64,000 nucleotides of DNA from NCBI RefSeq assembly GCF_001693735.1, contig NZ_LWDV01000008.1, forward strand, positions 186,001 through 250,000, read 5' to 3'. The notes under the pieces were generated by a model, which searched no databases, was not told the origin of the DNA, and was given only the letters and a program-made list of their open reading frames with translations. How positions within the stretch are numbered: position 1 is the first letter of the stretch; each line of letters begins with the position of its first letter. Source of the stretch: Orenia metallireducens. GTDB lineage: Bacteria; Bacillota; Halanaerobiia; Halobacteroidales; Halobacteroidaceae. The translations under genes and the position numbers were made by a program. Positions 33,286 through 42,764 of this stretch are shown here, piece by piece.

Positions 33286-36200
33286 ATGGGATTTACTGAA
33301 TTAGCAATTAAGAAGAAATATGTTACATTTACTCTAATTGCTTTATTAATTATAGGTGGAGTCAGAGCTTATTTTAACTTACCTAAATCTGAGAATCCAG
33401 GTTTTATTATCAAAACTGCAACAATAATAACTTACATGCCAGGAGCTAGTCCTGACAAGATTGAGAATCTGATTTCTGATAAGATTGAAGAGGCCGTCAA
33501 AGAGATCCCAGAATTAGATTATGTAGATAGTACAAATAAGACAGGTTTTTCATTGGTAAAGGTCAATATAGAGTCAAAATATAAAGATCTTAGACCGATT
33601 TGGGACAGTATGAGAAGGAAGGTCAATGCTATTAAAAGTCAATTGCCTTCAAATAGTATAGGGCCTATTATCAATGATGAATATGGTGATGTATTTGGAA
33701 CTATAATTGGAGTTACCGGAGAAGATTATAGTTATGCTGAACTAGAAGATATGGTTAAAGATATGCGTGATGAGCTATTAACTATAGATGAGGTTGCCAA
33801 GGTTGATATAGTAGGAAAGCAAGAGAAGAGAATCTTTATAGAATATGATAATTCAAAATTAGCTGAACTAGGAATCTCTCCATACCAATTACAACAAATT
33901 TTAACAAGCAGGAATATCATCCTATCAGGTGGAAATATAGAGTTAGGATCAGAAAGAATACCTCTTGAACCAACAGGAGATTATAAAGATTTAAATGATA
34001 TTAGGAAAACTTCAATCACACTCCCTGATGGTACTGGAATATATTTAGATGATATAGCAGATGTTAGAGAAGGTTATATAGACCCTGCTAATGCTAAAAT
34101 GAGAGTAGATGGTAAACAGGCTTTAGGATTAGCTATTTCTATGAAAGATGGAGGACAGATTACTAAATTAGGAGCAAAGGTAAAGGATAAGGTAGAATAC
34201 TTTAAGAGTCAATATCCTATTGGAGTAAATTTTGATTTTATTTCACAACAATCTGACTTAGTTGAGAAGAAAGTAAGTAGCTTTACTGCCAACTTAATCC
34301 AGAGTACTTTAACAGTTATAGCTGTTTTACTAGTATTTTTGGGTTTGAAGGAAGGTTTACTGGTATCTACCTTAGTTCCTGTAGTAATCGCTATTACCTT
34401 CTTGTTGATGTCTGTTTTTGGGATAGGAATAGATACTGTTTCTTTAGCAGCTTTGATTATATCCTTAGGAATGTTGGTTGATAATTCTGTTGTTATGGCA
34501 GAGTCAATCATATCTAAGTTAGAAGAGGGAATGGGTAAATTAGATGCGGCTATCTCTTCAGCTAAAGAGCTTAAGGTACCTTTATTAGTAGCTTCTTTAG
34601 TAACTTGTGCGGCTTTCTCTCCAATAGGCTTTGCTAAATCTGATGTAGGAGAGTTTGCTGGAGGTATTTTTAAGGTTGTTGCATTAGCTTTGATGACATC
34701 CTGGGTCTTATCCTTAACGATGGTACCTCTATTTGCTGTCTTATTCTTAAAGATTGATAAGAAGGAAGAGGCGTATAATGGTAAGGTCTATCGAGTTCAT
34801 AATAGAATATTGTTAACTCTAATGAAGCATAAAATAGTATTTGTAATTTTAGTGCTGTTAATAATCTTCTCAGGAGTAAAAGGGATGGGATTTGTTCCCA
34901 AAATATTCATGCCTAAAGATAAGAAAACAGTGATGACCTTTGAAGTCCAATTACCTAAAGGGACCTCGATTGAAAGAACAGAAGATGTTGCCAAAGATAT
35001 AGATGAGTATATTGAAAATAAATTAAAAGTAAAGCCTGAACAAGAAGAGGTTAATTTCTTTAAACAATTATTGGCTGGTGGAAGTATAGAAAAGTATAAA
35101 GATGAAGGGATATTAAATTGGGGAACCTTTATTGGAGAAGGAGCTCCTAGGTTTACTTTAGCTTATAGTGCTGAATTAAATAGCCCTGAATATATCTACT
35201 TCTTAATTAATACCACTTCTGTTGAGGTTATTGAAGAATTAATTCTTAAACTAGAAGGTTATACTATCAATCAATTTCCAGATGCTGAGGTTAAAGCTGC
35301 TAGATTGGAGATTATGCCAGTTGGTAAACCGATTCAGATTAGGGTATCAGGTAAGGAAATGGATAAGCTTTATGATATAGTTCACTCAGTCAAAGATAAG
35401 TTAAGAACTATTAATGGAGTAGAGGATATCAGTGATGATTGGGGTCTAAGAACTAAGAAGTTAAGAATTAAGATAGATCAGGATAGATTAGAGAAGGCAG
35501 GTTTGAGTAATAGAGATGTAGCCATCTCATTACTAAGTGTCTTAGATGGTGTGCAATTAACAGAGTATAGAAAAGATGATGATATCATACCAGTGGTCTT
35601 AAGGGATAAAAATAGTAAAAATGTAGATATATCTACATTAGAAACAACTAAAGTTTACTCTCTTAGAACAGGTAGGTCAGTTCCTTTAAAGCAGATAGCT
35701 GAGATCAAGGCTTTATGGGAGCCATCTATAATATATAGGAGGGATGGTATTAGAACTATTACCGTTAAAGCTGATACTGTTAATGGTATTACTGCTACAG
35801 AGGTAAATAATCAATTAAAACCATGGCTTGATAAAGAGCAGGCAAATTGGGGTGCAGGATATAGTTATGCTTTTGGTGGAGAGTATGAGAGTTCAACAGA
35901 AGCCAATGAATCTATTGAAGCCCAATTGCCTATCACTGCATTGGTTATATTATTGTTACTTGTAATTCAGTTCAACTCCTATAAGAAGCCTTTGACTATT
36001 ATCTTAATAGTTCCTCTTACAATAGTAGGAGTAGCAATTGGCTTATTGCTTACCGGAAAGGCCTTTGGCTTTATGGAGATATTGGGGCTAATATCTTTGG
36101 TTGGAATAATAGTCAACAACTCGATTGTGTTAATTGATAGAATTGGTATAGAGCTAGATGAATTTAATAGGACTCCACAGGATGCAATTTTAGAGGCTGC

Positions 36201-36447
36201 TAAAAGAAGATTGCGACCAATCTTTTTGACCAGTGCAACAACGATCTGTGGTCTATTACCCCTTTGGTTTAGTGGTGATGCTTTATTTGGGGGGATGGCA
36301 GTATCCTTAATCTTTGGGTTGTCCTTTGGATTATTAATAACTCTTATCGCAGTTCCTGTAGTTTATTCGATAGTCTTCAATATCAATTATAAAGAGTACA
36401 ACTATAATAATATTGATATTGATAAAAATATGCCTGTTGATAGTTAA
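33286..36447 (+). CDS. RND family efflux transporter permease
   Basis: A 1053-residue AcrB-superfamily proton-driven pump (HAE-like). One N-terminal helix (FTLIALLIIGGVRAYFNL) and two large periplasmic loops (about 30-330 and 555-860) are present. The TM block of about 335-480 holds SLGMLVDNSVVMAESIISKL with the helix-4 acidic residue used in proton relay. A second block of about 870-1030 holds ITALVILLLLVIQFNSYKKP and GIIVNNSIVLIDRIGIEL. Length is normal. Substrates cannot be told. GGGGAGGG precedes the ATG; a terminator follows. Confidence 0.94.
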   Translation: MGFTELAIKKKYVTFTLIALLIIGGVRAYFNLPKSENPGFIIKTATIITYMPGASPDKIENLISDKIEEAVKEIPELDYVDSTNKTGFSLVKVNIESKYKDLRPIWDSMRRKVNAIKSQLPSNSIGPIINDEYGDVFGTIIGVTGEDYSYAELEDMVKDMRDELLTIDEVAKVDIVGKQEKRIFIEYDNSKLAELGISPYQLQQILTSRNIILSGGNIELGSERIPLEPTGDYKDLNDIRKTSITLPDGTGIYLDDIADVREGYIDPANAKMRVDGKQALGLAISMKDGGQITKLGAKVKDKVEYFKSQYPIGVNFDFISQQSDLVEKKVSSFTANLIQSTLTVIAVLLVFLGLKEGLLVSTLVPVVIAITFLLMSVFGIGIDTVSLAALIISLGMLVDNSVVMAESIISKLEEGMGKLDAAISSAKELKVPLLVASLVTCAAFSPIGFAKSDVGEFAGGIFKVVALALMTSWVLSLTMVPLFAVLFLKIDKKEEAYNGKVYRVHNRILLTLMKHKIVFVILVLLIIFSGVKGMGFVPKIFMPKDKKTVMTFEVQLPKGTSIERTEDVAKDIDEYIENKLKVKPEQEEVNFFKQLLAGGSIEKYKDEGILNWGTFIGEGAPRFTLAYSAELNSPEYIYFLINTTSVEVIEELILKLEGYTINQFPDAEVKAARLEIMPVGKPIQIRVSGKEMDKLYDIVHSVKDKLRTINGVEDISDDWGLRTKKLRIKIDQDRLEKAGLSNRDVAISLLSVLDGVQLTEYRKDDDIIPVVLRDKNSKNVDISTLETTKVYSLRTGRSVPLKQIAEIKALWEPSIIYRRDGIRTITVKADTVNGITATEVNNQLKPWLDKEQANWGAGYSYAFGGEYESSTEANESIEAQLPITALVILLLLVIQFNSYKKPLTIILIVPLTIVGVAIGLLLTGKAFGFMEILGLISLVGIIVNNSIVLIDRIGIELDEFNRTPQDAILEAAKRRLRPIFLTSATTICGLLPLWFSGDALFGGMAVSLIFGLSFGLLITLIAVPVVYSIVFNINYKEYNYNNIDIDKNMPVDS

Positions 36448-36457
36448 GTAAATTATA

Positions 36458-36486
36458 AAAAGACCCTTAAATTTAAGGGTCTTTTC
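36458..36486 (+). terminator. Rho-independent terminator of the RND operon
   Basis: AAAAGACCCTTAAA and its exact complement make a 28-bp palindrome ending in CTTTTC. The short T-run may allow read-through into the patatin gene 26 nt on. Confidence 0.82.
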
Positions 36487-36511
36487 ATAACTTGGGGGGG
36501 TGAATGCTACT

Positions 36512-38353
36512 GTGTTAAGAGAAAAACATTTAATCTTAGTGTTTTTATTGCTTATACTCTTTAACTCAAATAGTGGTTATGCAGCTTTTAAGCAAGATAA
36601 AGGTTTAACTAAAGTGATTAAAGATGATGAGATATATTTAATAGAGGATTATCAGAGGTTTGAATCACTTTCAAAGCAAACTGTTGCAGTAGCACTGACA
36701 GGTGGAGGGGCTAAGGCATTCTTTAATATAGGGGTGATTAAAGCTTTAGAAGAAGAGGATATTCCAATTGATTTGATTGTAGGAACAAGTATGGGGTCAA
36801 TTGTGGGGACTATGTATGGGAGTGGAATATCTATTGAGCAGATTGAGGAGATCATTATTAATGTCCCCTTTGCCAAATTATTAGATATTAACTTTATGAA
36901 TGATGATTATATTTTAGGAACTAGTAAGGTGAATAAATTTCTTGAGGATATAGCACCTTATAAGAGGTTAGAAGATTTTCCTATACCTACAGCCTTATTA
37001 ACTTTAGAATTAGATAGTGGTAATAAATACCTGATCACTACTAATAGAATCTCTAAAGTAATACAAGCCTCTTATGCTATTCCTTATTTCTTCCCACTTT
37101 ATCAGATGGAGGGGAAGTATTTTGCAGACCCTGGCATTTTAGAGAATTCTCCTGCTAAAGCAGCTAAGGCATTAGGAGCAGACTTTGTAATTGCTACTAC
37201 TGTTAAGTCTGAACTAAGCCATGGTAGCTATGAAAATCCAGATAAGATAGTTAACAGATATGTAGATATAGTATCAGAAAATAATAATAGAAGAATAATT
37301 GAAAATTATTCAGATATAATAATTGAAGCTAGAGTTGGAGAATATTCTTTTTTTGACTTTAGTAGTGCAGCTGAGTTAATTGAGATTGGGTATCAAGCTA
37401 CTAAGAAGAAGATGAGTAAGATAAAAGAAGGCTTAAATTCCAAAAAGATTCCTTTAAAGAGGCATCCAGCTAGAAAGAGATTAAATGTAGCACAAGAATT
37501 TAATGATATAAAGTATGATAGGATGTTAGTTCCTTCTTTTCACTTTAACTCAATTATCCATTTTGGACAAGATTATTCTCTTTTTAAGCAAGATTTATTA
37601 AGAAGTTATATAAATATCCCCCAATATGGTTTTGAATTTGATAAAGATAGTGTTGATTTTAAATTTTTAGCAACTAATAATGCTTCTCAAGATTTAGAAG
37701 CAGAGTTTAGGTGGAAAAAGTTGACTAAAAATACTGATATGATAGCCAAGACTAGAATTGAATCTGAGAAAAGAGATGATGGTGAGCTAGGGATTAGATA
37801 CTATAAAGATAATTATTTTTGGGGAACTGGATTAGGGGTTATAGATAATAATAATTATGTCTTTGCAGATGCTAGATATAAGCTAGAACTCAATAGATGT
37901 AATTTAAATGGTGAAGTAGATGTTTTCTTTGATGAGGCAGGGGAAGAACCTAAAATCTTAATCTCTAAAAAGACGTCCTTTAAATTAAGTGATAAGTGGA
38001 ATTTAAGACCTAAAGTAGTCTTTAATAATAGTAATTTAATAGAGTCTCCTATTATTTATCGAGGAGACGAACCAGATAAATTTGCTAAATTTCAACTCTC
38101 TTTAGATTATGCCTATACCTATGAATTTGTAAAAGCGATTAAATTAACGAAGATGCTATATATTAAAGATATTGGAGCATATTTATTTACTGATTATTTA
38201 AACGATGAAGTATCATCTATGGCCTATGGGATAGGTCTTAATGGTGATTTTTATCTGTTAGGACTTAAACCTGTTAGGTTAGATGGTTATTTATCCTATG
38301 ATCAAAATGCGAATGATCCTATTATTAAGATTAATTTAAATTATAATTTTTAA
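36512..38353 (+). CDS. Patatin-like phospholipase with a C-terminal beta-strand-rich (outer-membrane-like) domain
   Basis: A ~613-residue exported protein. The signal peptide is about 1-25 (LILVFLLLILFNSNSGYA). The patatin domain (about 45-330) has the oxyanion loop TGGGAKAFFNIGVIKAL, the nucleophile elbow VGTSMGSIVGT (Ser near 96), and the catalytic Asp in FADPGILENSPA, where DPG replaces the usual DG[GA]. The last ~270 residues alternate polar and hydrophobic and end INLNYNF, as outer-membrane barrels do. This resembles type Vd (PlpD/FplA) autotransporters. I prefer GTG 36512; GTG 36500 lies within the GGGGGGGTGA ribosome-binding site. Confidence 0.82.
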   Translation: MLREKHLILVFLLLILFNSNSGYAAFKQDKGLTKVIKDDEIYLIEDYQRFESLSKQTVAVALTGGGAKAFFNIGVIKALEEEDIPIDLIVGTSMGSIVGTMYGSGISIEQIEEIIINVPFAKLLDINFMNDDYILGTSKVNKFLEDIAPYKRLEDFPIPTALLTLELDSGNKYLITTNRISKVIQASYAIPYFFPLYQMEGKYFADPGILENSPAKAAKALGADFVIATTVKSELSHGSYENPDKIVNRYVDIVSENNNRRIIENYSDIIIEARVGEYSFFDFSSAAELIEIGYQATKKKMSKIKEGLNSKKIPLKRHPARKRLNVAQEFNDIKYDRMLVPSFHFNSIIHFGQDYSLFKQDLLRSYINIPQYGFEFDKDSVDFKFLATNNASQDLEAEFRWKKLTKNTDMIAKTRIESEKRDDGELGIRYYKDNYFWGTGLGVIDNNNYVFADARYKLELNRCNLNGEVDVFFDEAGEEPKILISKKTSFKLSDKWNLRPKVVFNNSNLIESPIIYRGDEPDKFAKFQLSLDYAYTYEFVKAIKLTKMLYIKDIGAYLFTDYLNDEVSSMAYGIGLNGDFYLLGLKPVRLDGYLSYDQNANDPIIKINLNYNF

Positions 38354-38493
38354 ATTTTATTAATTTTTTCTTTAATTTGATTATTTATTATTAGATATGA
38401 TTGACTATTTGATTTTGATATGATATTTTCAAAAAAAATAAGTGCCTAATAGTCTCTTAATAATTATAATTTTAAAGTTGAGGAGCTGATAGA

Positions 38494-39075
38494 ATGAATC
38501 CTAAAAAAGAGAAGATATTTGCAGCGGCTATACAGAAGTTTGCTAAAAAGGGGACATCTGCTACAACTATGCAAGAGATTGCAGAAGAAGCTGGGATAGG
38601 GAAGGGAACTTTATACCGTTATTTTAAGAATAAAGAGGATTTGATCTCTTCTTTAATTAAATTTGGTTTAAATGATGTATTAGAGAAAGTAAAAAAAGAG
38701 ATAAATAAATTAGATGATCCAATTAAGAAGATAGAACAGATAATAATTGTCCAATTAAATTTTTATAAAAATCATGGGGAATTCCATAAATTTCTTACCA
38801 GAGAAGTTTGGGGGCATAAACTCAAATTTAAGGATGAGATTAAAGAGATAATGGATAAATATACAGAAATAATTGAAGATATAATTATAGAAGGTATCGA
38901 GCAGAAGAAGCTTAAAGAGATGAATCCACTTAATGTTACTATCTCTTTGTTTGGTATGATTTATATAACTTCTGCTCATAGGATTATGTTTGGAAAAGAT
39001 TTTTCAGCTGATGAGGTTGAAGAGATTAAAGGTGATATTATGGAGATCTATTTTAATGGGATTATTAAAGAGTAA
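38494..39075 (+). CDS. TetR/AcrR-family transcriptional regulator
   Basis: A 193-residue repressor. The N-terminal DNA-binding domain runs from about 5 to 52, with the helix-turn-helix ATTMQEIAEEAGIGKGTLYR followed by YFKNKEDL. The C-terminal ligand domain has no recognisable ligand motif. TGAGGAGC precedes the ATG. It lies at the end of the efflux/patatin cluster, and the palindrome at 29568 is a sensible target, so it probably controls the pump. A terminator follows. Confidence 0.9.
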   Translation: MNPKKEKIFAAAIQKFAKKGTSATTMQEIAEEAGIGKGTLYRYFKNKEDLISSLIKFGLNDVLEKVKKEINKLDDPIKKIEQIIIVQLNFYKNHGEFHKFLTREVWGHKLKFKDEIKEIMDKYTEIIEDIIIEGIEQKKLKEMNPLNVTISLFGMIYITSAHRIMFGKDFSADEVEEIKGDIMEIYFNGIIKE

Positions 39076-39112
39076 CTTTTTGATATCTAAGTTAAGATTC
39101 TATTAATTTAGC

Positions 39113-39141
39113 AGAAAGCATATTAATATGCTTTCTTTTTA
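39113..39141 (+). terminator. Rho-independent terminator after tetR
   Basis: AGAAAGCATATT and its exact complement (39113-39136) are followed by TTTTT. Confidence 0.88.
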
Positions 39142-39237
39142 TCTTTAAGGAGGGTATCTATAGGTATGTGAATTGAAAATGAAACTTAATGGGGATATTG
39201 CGACGCTTTTACTTTTTAAAAAGTAGACAAATTATTA

Positions 39238-39479
39238 GGTTCCGCCTAAGGGCGGGTTACGTTTTTCCTTGATGAAAAAATAACCAAAAAATCAAGAAGA
39301 AAATATACCTACGAGTCTATAGACCAAGACTCTTCGTGGCAGAGCCCACTCACTACGCAATCAAAATACTAATTATTATCATTAATCATATTCTTTATTT
39401 AAAATTTGATTAAACTCTAAATTCCAGCTCAATTTTTGCTTCGTTCAAACAGGAATTTTCTTCGGTTTTAAAGATTTTA
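39238..39479 (+). repeat. Dispersed repeat, copy 3
   Basis: Same strand and block order as copy 1: GGTTCCGCCTAAGGGCGGGT, GTTACGTTTTT...AAAAAATAAC, CCTACGAGTC, TTCGTGGCAGAGCC, CACTACGCAATCA, TTATTATCATTAAT, CAATTTTTGCTTCGTTCAAA, TTTTAAAGATTTT. It runs directly into the AACTGTC array, as copy 2 does. Confidence 0.82.
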
Positions 39480-39518
39480 ACTGTCAACTGTCAACCGTCA
39501 ACTGTACACTGTAAACTG
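39479..39518. repeat. 7-bp-period array (AACTGTM type)
   Basis: Units: AACTGTC, AACTGTC, AACCGTC, AACTGTA, CACTGTA, AACTG. This is the cleanest array of this family in the window. Confidence 0.88.
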
Positions 39519-39724
39519 AAATAAAAGTGCCGCAATATCTCTATATAGCGTCATGGTTGAATTTTATTCTAGATTCACGAACCTATAATTAACTTACTAA
39601 ATAAAATTAAACTAAAAAAGAGAATCGATATTTTAGTCATGATATTATGTTTAATTATGATAAATTAGTAGAAAATTATTAATGAGAAGCAGCTTAATCA
39701 ATTGTCACAACAGGAGGTATTCTA

Positions 39725-40927
39725 ATGGTGAGGTTAGAAGATATTAAAGATGCTCAAAATAGATTGAAAGGGGTAATCAAGAGAAGCAATTTAGATAGTT
39801 CAAGAACTTTTAGTCAGCTAAGTGGTAATCAGGTCTATTTGAAGCTAGAAAATTTACAGAAGACTGGCTCTTTTAAGTTAAGGGGGGCTTATAATAAGAT
39901 AAGCAACTTAACTGCTAAAGAGAAAGAAAAGGGAGTGGTAGCAGCTTCAGCAGGCAATCATGCTCAGGGTGTAGCACTAGCAGCTACCCAAATAGGAATT
40001 AAATCAACTATTATTATGCCTAAAGGTGCTCCTATTGCTAAAATCAAGGCTACTAGAGGTTATGGAGCGGAGGTTATTTTAAGTGGTGAGACCTATGATG
40101 AAGCCCATCAAAAAGAATTGGAGTATGCTCAAAAGACAGGTGCAACTATTATACCAGCCTTTGATGATCTAGATGTAATTGCTGGTCAAGGAACTATTGG
40201 ATTAGAGATCTTAGAAGACTTACCTAAAGTAGATGCAGTTATTGCTCCTGTTGGTGGAGGAGGATTGATAGCTGGTATAGCCATAGCTATTAAGGAGATA
40301 AATCCTAGGATAAAGGTAATAGGAGTAGAGGCAGATAAGGCAGCCTCTATGAAAGCTTCTTTAAAAGCAGGTAAGCCAATAGATTTAACAGAAGTAAATA
40401 CAATTGCTGATGGTATTGCTGTCAAAAGACCAGGTAAGTTAACTTATGAAATTATATCTAAGTATGTAGATGAGATTGTAACAGTAGATGATGAAGAGAT
40501 AGCATATGCTATTTCTATCTTATTAGAAAGGGCAAAATTAATAGTCGAAGGTGCAGGAGCAACAGCATTGGCTGCAGTATTAAATAATAAAGCTTCTTTA
40601 CAGGGAAAGAAGATTGCTGTTATTTTAAGTGGTGGTAATATTGACTTAGATATGATTTCTGCTATTATTAGTAGGGGAATGATGAAAGCAGGAAGAAGAT
40701 TGACCTTTACAACTTTATTACCTGATATTCCAGGAGCTTTAGAGAGGCTAGCAGGTATTATTGGTAGAAGTGGAGCCAATATCATTTCAGTTCATCATGA
40801 TCGTATGAATCCAGATATCTCTCTAAAACAGGCAGAAGTAAAGTTAGTATTGGAGACTAGAGATTCAGCACATATTTCTGAAGTAATATCTATTTTAAAG
40901 AATCAAGGTTATAGTATAAAATTATAA
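39725..40927 (+). CDS. ilvA: Threonine ammonia-lyase (threonine dehydratase)
   Basis: A 400-residue PLP enzyme converting threonine to 2-oxobutanoate and ammonia. The PLP lysine is in KTGSFKLRGAYNKI (about 50-63), the substrate loop is SAGNHAQGVA (about 79-88), and the phosphate loop is VGGGGLIAG (about 177-185). A single ACT domain ends the protein (FTTLLPDIPGALERLAGIIG onward, about 326-400), as in the short TdcB/IlvA-type enzyme. AGGAGG lies 8 nt before the ATG. RidA, which clears its reactive enamine product, is 29 nt downstream. It could serve isoleucine synthesis or catabolism. Confidence 0.92.
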   Translation: MVRLEDIKDAQNRLKGVIKRSNLDSSRTFSQLSGNQVYLKLENLQKTGSFKLRGAYNKISNLTAKEKEKGVVAASAGNHAQGVALAATQIGIKSTIIMPKGAPIAKIKATRGYGAEVILSGETYDEAHQKELEYAQKTGATIIPAFDDLDVIAGQGTIGLEILEDLPKVDAVIAPVGGGGLIAGIAIAIKEINPRIKVIGVEADKAASMKASLKAGKPIDLTEVNTIADGIAVKRPGKLTYEIISKYVDEIVTVDDEEIAYAISILLERAKLIVEGAGATALAAVLNNKASLQGKKIAVILSGGNIDLDMISAIISRGMMKAGRRLTFTTLLPDIPGALERLAGIIGRSGANIISVHHDRMNPDISLKQAEVKLVLETRDSAHISEVISILKNQGYSIKL

Positions 40928-40956
40928 TATAATTACATATCAAGGAGGAGTTAATA

Positions 40957-41340
40957 ATGGGTAAAAGAATTATTCATACTGACCAAGCACCACAGGCTAT
41001 AGGACCATATTCTCAAGCAACTGAGTTGAAGGGAACACTCTTTGTCTCAGGGCAAATACCTATTAATCCAGCAACAGGTGAGTTGATTGAGGGTGATGTA
41101 GAAGCTCAAACAAAACAGGTATTGGAGAACTTAAAAGCTATCTTATCAGAAGCAGGTTATGACTTTAAGGATGTAATGAAAGCAGAGGTCTTTATCTCTG
41201 ATATGAATGATTTTAGTCAAATTAATGAAGTTTATGCAGAGTACTTTGCCAAAGAGCCACCTGCTAGAGCCTGCGTAGAAGTAAGTAGATTGCCTAAAGA
41301 TGTTAAGGTGGAAATAGCTTTAATTGCCATGAAGGGCTAG
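40957..41340 (+). CDS. ridA: RidA-family enamine/imine deaminase
   Basis: A 127-residue RidA/YjgF protein that hydrolyses 2-aminoacrylate and 2-aminocrotonate released by PLP dehydratases. Signature segments are [32 protein letters not shown], the catalytic Arg in [20 protein letters not shown] (about 100-119) and the C-terminal EIALIA. AAGGAGG lies 8 nt before the ATG. Co-transcription with threonine dehydratase makes functional sense. Confidence 0.95.
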   Translation: MGKRIIHTDQAPQAIGPYSQATELKGTLFVSGQIPINPATGELIEGDVEAQTKQVLENLKAILSEAGYDFKDVMKAEVFISDMNDFSQINEVYAEYFAKEPPARACVEVSRLPKDVKVEIALIAMKG

Positions 41341-41369
41341 GAGCAGCAATGAGTGATGAGAAGAGGTTT

Positions 41370-41404
41370 TTACTCGTTACCTGTCACTTGTCACCGATTA
41401 CTGA
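41370..41404. repeat. 7-bp-period array (ACTYGTY type)
   Basis: Units: TTACTCG, TTACCTG, TCACTTG, TCACCGA, TTACTGA. It lies between ridA and the DMT gene. Confidence 0.8.
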
Positions 41405-41503
41405 AGTTTGGAATTGTACTAATTAATAGATATTTAGCTATACTAAAAAGTAATTGAAAATAATAATTTAAATCATAATCTATAGAAAGCAAGGTGGTAG
41501 TAG

Positions 41504-42442
41504 TTGTTACAGAAAGAAAATTATCTGCCGATTTTGGCAGGGGTTATAACCTCATTGATCTTTGGCTTCTCTTTTTTATTTACTAAGCGGGCTTTAGATT
41601 ATTTAGATACCTTTCATTTATTGGCTTTGAGATTTACTTTTGCTGCACTGTTATTGATGGTATTAAAGGCTTTGGGGGTTATCAAGATAGATTTTAAGGG
41701 TAAGAGGCTGGGTCTGTTAATTTTATTAGGAGTCTGCCAACCTATAGTTTACTTTATTTGTGAAACTATCGGTTTAGAGTTAACAACCTCTTCAGAAGCA
41801 GGGATGATGATTGCTTTAATTCCTGTGTTAGTAACTATTTTGGGAGCAATATTTCTGCAAGAGGTTCCTGATAAGAAGCAATTATTATTTATTATTATTT
41901 CCGTAATTGGGGTAATTTTTATAGTTGTGATGAAAGGCAATAGAGAGGTTGATGGGAATTTATTGGGAATATTTACCCTGCTAGGGGCTGTATTTTCTGC
42001 AGCATTTTACAATATAATTTCTAGAAAGTCTTCATTACAGTTTAAGCCTATAGAGATAACCTATTTAATGATGATAATGGGAGCAGGTGTATTCAACTCT
42101 ATCTTTATCTTTAATCATTTTAGAGAAAGGACTATAGCAAATTATTTAACACCTTTAACCTATGGAGATGTACTTTTTGCTATATTCTATCTAGGAGTGT
42201 TATCCTCAGTATTGGCATTCTTTTTGGTCAACTTTACATTATCTAAGTTAGAGGCTTCCCGTTCAGCAGTATTTGCTAATTTGACCACAATAATCTCTGT
42301 TATTGCAGGGGTATTCTTTAGAGATGAGCCTTTTTATTGGTTCCATCTTGTAGGCGGGATGATGATATTAGTAGGTGTTTGGGGTACTAATTATTATGGT
42401 GAGAGAAGGGTTATAATAGAAGAGAGTAATTTGGACCATTAG
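41504..42442 (+). CDS. DMT-family (EamA) transporter
   Basis: A 312-residue membrane protein with about ten helices in two EamA halves, the second beginning near residue 150 (GIFTLLGAVFSAAFYNIISR). FSFLFTKRALDYLDTFHLLA, ETIGLELTTSSEAGMMIALI (about 86-105) and VNFTLSKLEASRSAVFANLT are typical of metabolite/amino-acid exporters. It starts at TTG 41504 behind AAGGTGG. Substrate unknown; its neighbours (threonine dehydratase, lysA) hint at amino-acid metabolism only weakly. Confidence 0.87.
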   Translation: MLQKENYLPILAGVITSLIFGFSFLFTKRALDYLDTFHLLALRFTFAALLLMVLKALGVIKIDFKGKRLGLLILLGVCQPIVYFICETIGLELTTSSEAGMMIALIPVLVTILGAIFLQEVPDKKQLLFIIISVIGVIFIVVMKGNREVDGNLLGIFTLLGAVFSAAFYNIISRKSSLQFKPIEITYLMMIMGAGVFNSIFIFNHFRERTIANYLTPLTYGDVLFAIFYLGVLSSVLAFFLVNFTLSKLEASRSAVFANLTTIISVIAGVFFRDEPFYWFHLVGGMMILVGVWGTNYYGERRVIIEESNLDH

Positions 42443-42481
42443 TGAATATAGAGTGTTTTTGATATTAATTCTCAAAACAAA

Positions 42482-42510
42482 TTGACAGGAATTGATAAAT
42501 ATGTTATTCT
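42482..42510 (+). promoter_or_regulatory. Sigma-A-type promoter of the lysine riboswitch/lysA unit
   Basis: TTGACA (42482-42487), 17 nt, TATTCT (42505-42510). Transcription would begin about 12-14 nt before the riboswitch P1 stem. Confidence 0.78.
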
Positions 42511-42529
42511 ATTTTAAAATGAATATTTG

Positions 42530-42696
42530 AAGATAGAGGAGCAATAATTAAGAGTAATTCTAAGGAGCTAGTGTAGGCTAAGAATTAGAATAAAAGGGAT
42601 TATTGCCGAAATTTTAAAGTCAGCACAGGCTTTAAAGTTGGGACTATGATTAATAGTCATAGTACTGTCATTAAGAAATTAGTGAAGGGCTATCTT
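42530..42696 (+). promoter_or_regulatory. Lysine riboswitch (L box)
   Basis: The P1 stem AAGATAG (42530-42536) pairs with CTATCTT (42690-42696). Between them, in order, are the conserved L-box blocks AGATAGAGGAGCAA, AAGAGTAATT, TTGCCGAA, GTTGGGACTATGA and TACTGTCATTAAG. A terminator follows, and then lysA. High lysine should stabilise the aptamer and favour termination, shutting off diaminopimelate decarboxylase. Confidence 0.88.
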
Positions 42697-42723
42697 ATAT
42701 CCGATAAATTTGAGAATAGACTG

Positions 42724-42754
42724 ACGGTTATGAGATAATTCATAACCGTTTTTT
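42724..42754 (+). terminator. Riboswitch-controlled terminator
   Basis: ACGGTTATGA and TCATAACCGT pair around GATAAT, followed by TTTTT. It lies 28 nt past the aptamer, the usual place for the expression platform. Confidence 0.85.
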
Positions 42755-42764
42755 AAATTTTTAA

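Larger units (their letters stand above)
39189..39544. repeat. Composite repeat bounded by 22-bp imperfect inverted ends
   Basis: The left end 39189-39210 (ATGGGGATATTGCGACGCTT, then TT) and the right end 39523-39544 are inverted and agree at 18 of 22 positions. Between them lie dispersed-repeat copy 3 and a heptad array. A third, solo copy of the end motif occurs at 44252-44273 (20 of 22 to the left end). No ORF or transposase is present. The arrangement resembles a MITE, but I see no clear target-site duplication. Confidence 0.6.

Noticed and set aside
39189-39544. Complete insertion sequence
   Set aside because: The segment has no transposase ORF and no clear target duplication.
39560-39720. 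Riboswitch or T-box upstream of ilvA
   Set aside because: No conserved block or terminator was found, only AT-rich sequence.
40444-40785. 113-codon minus-strand ORF within ilvA, and similar ones within dacF, spoVAF, the RND gene and lysA
   Set aside because: All are antisense shadows of genes with clear families and show no start signals.
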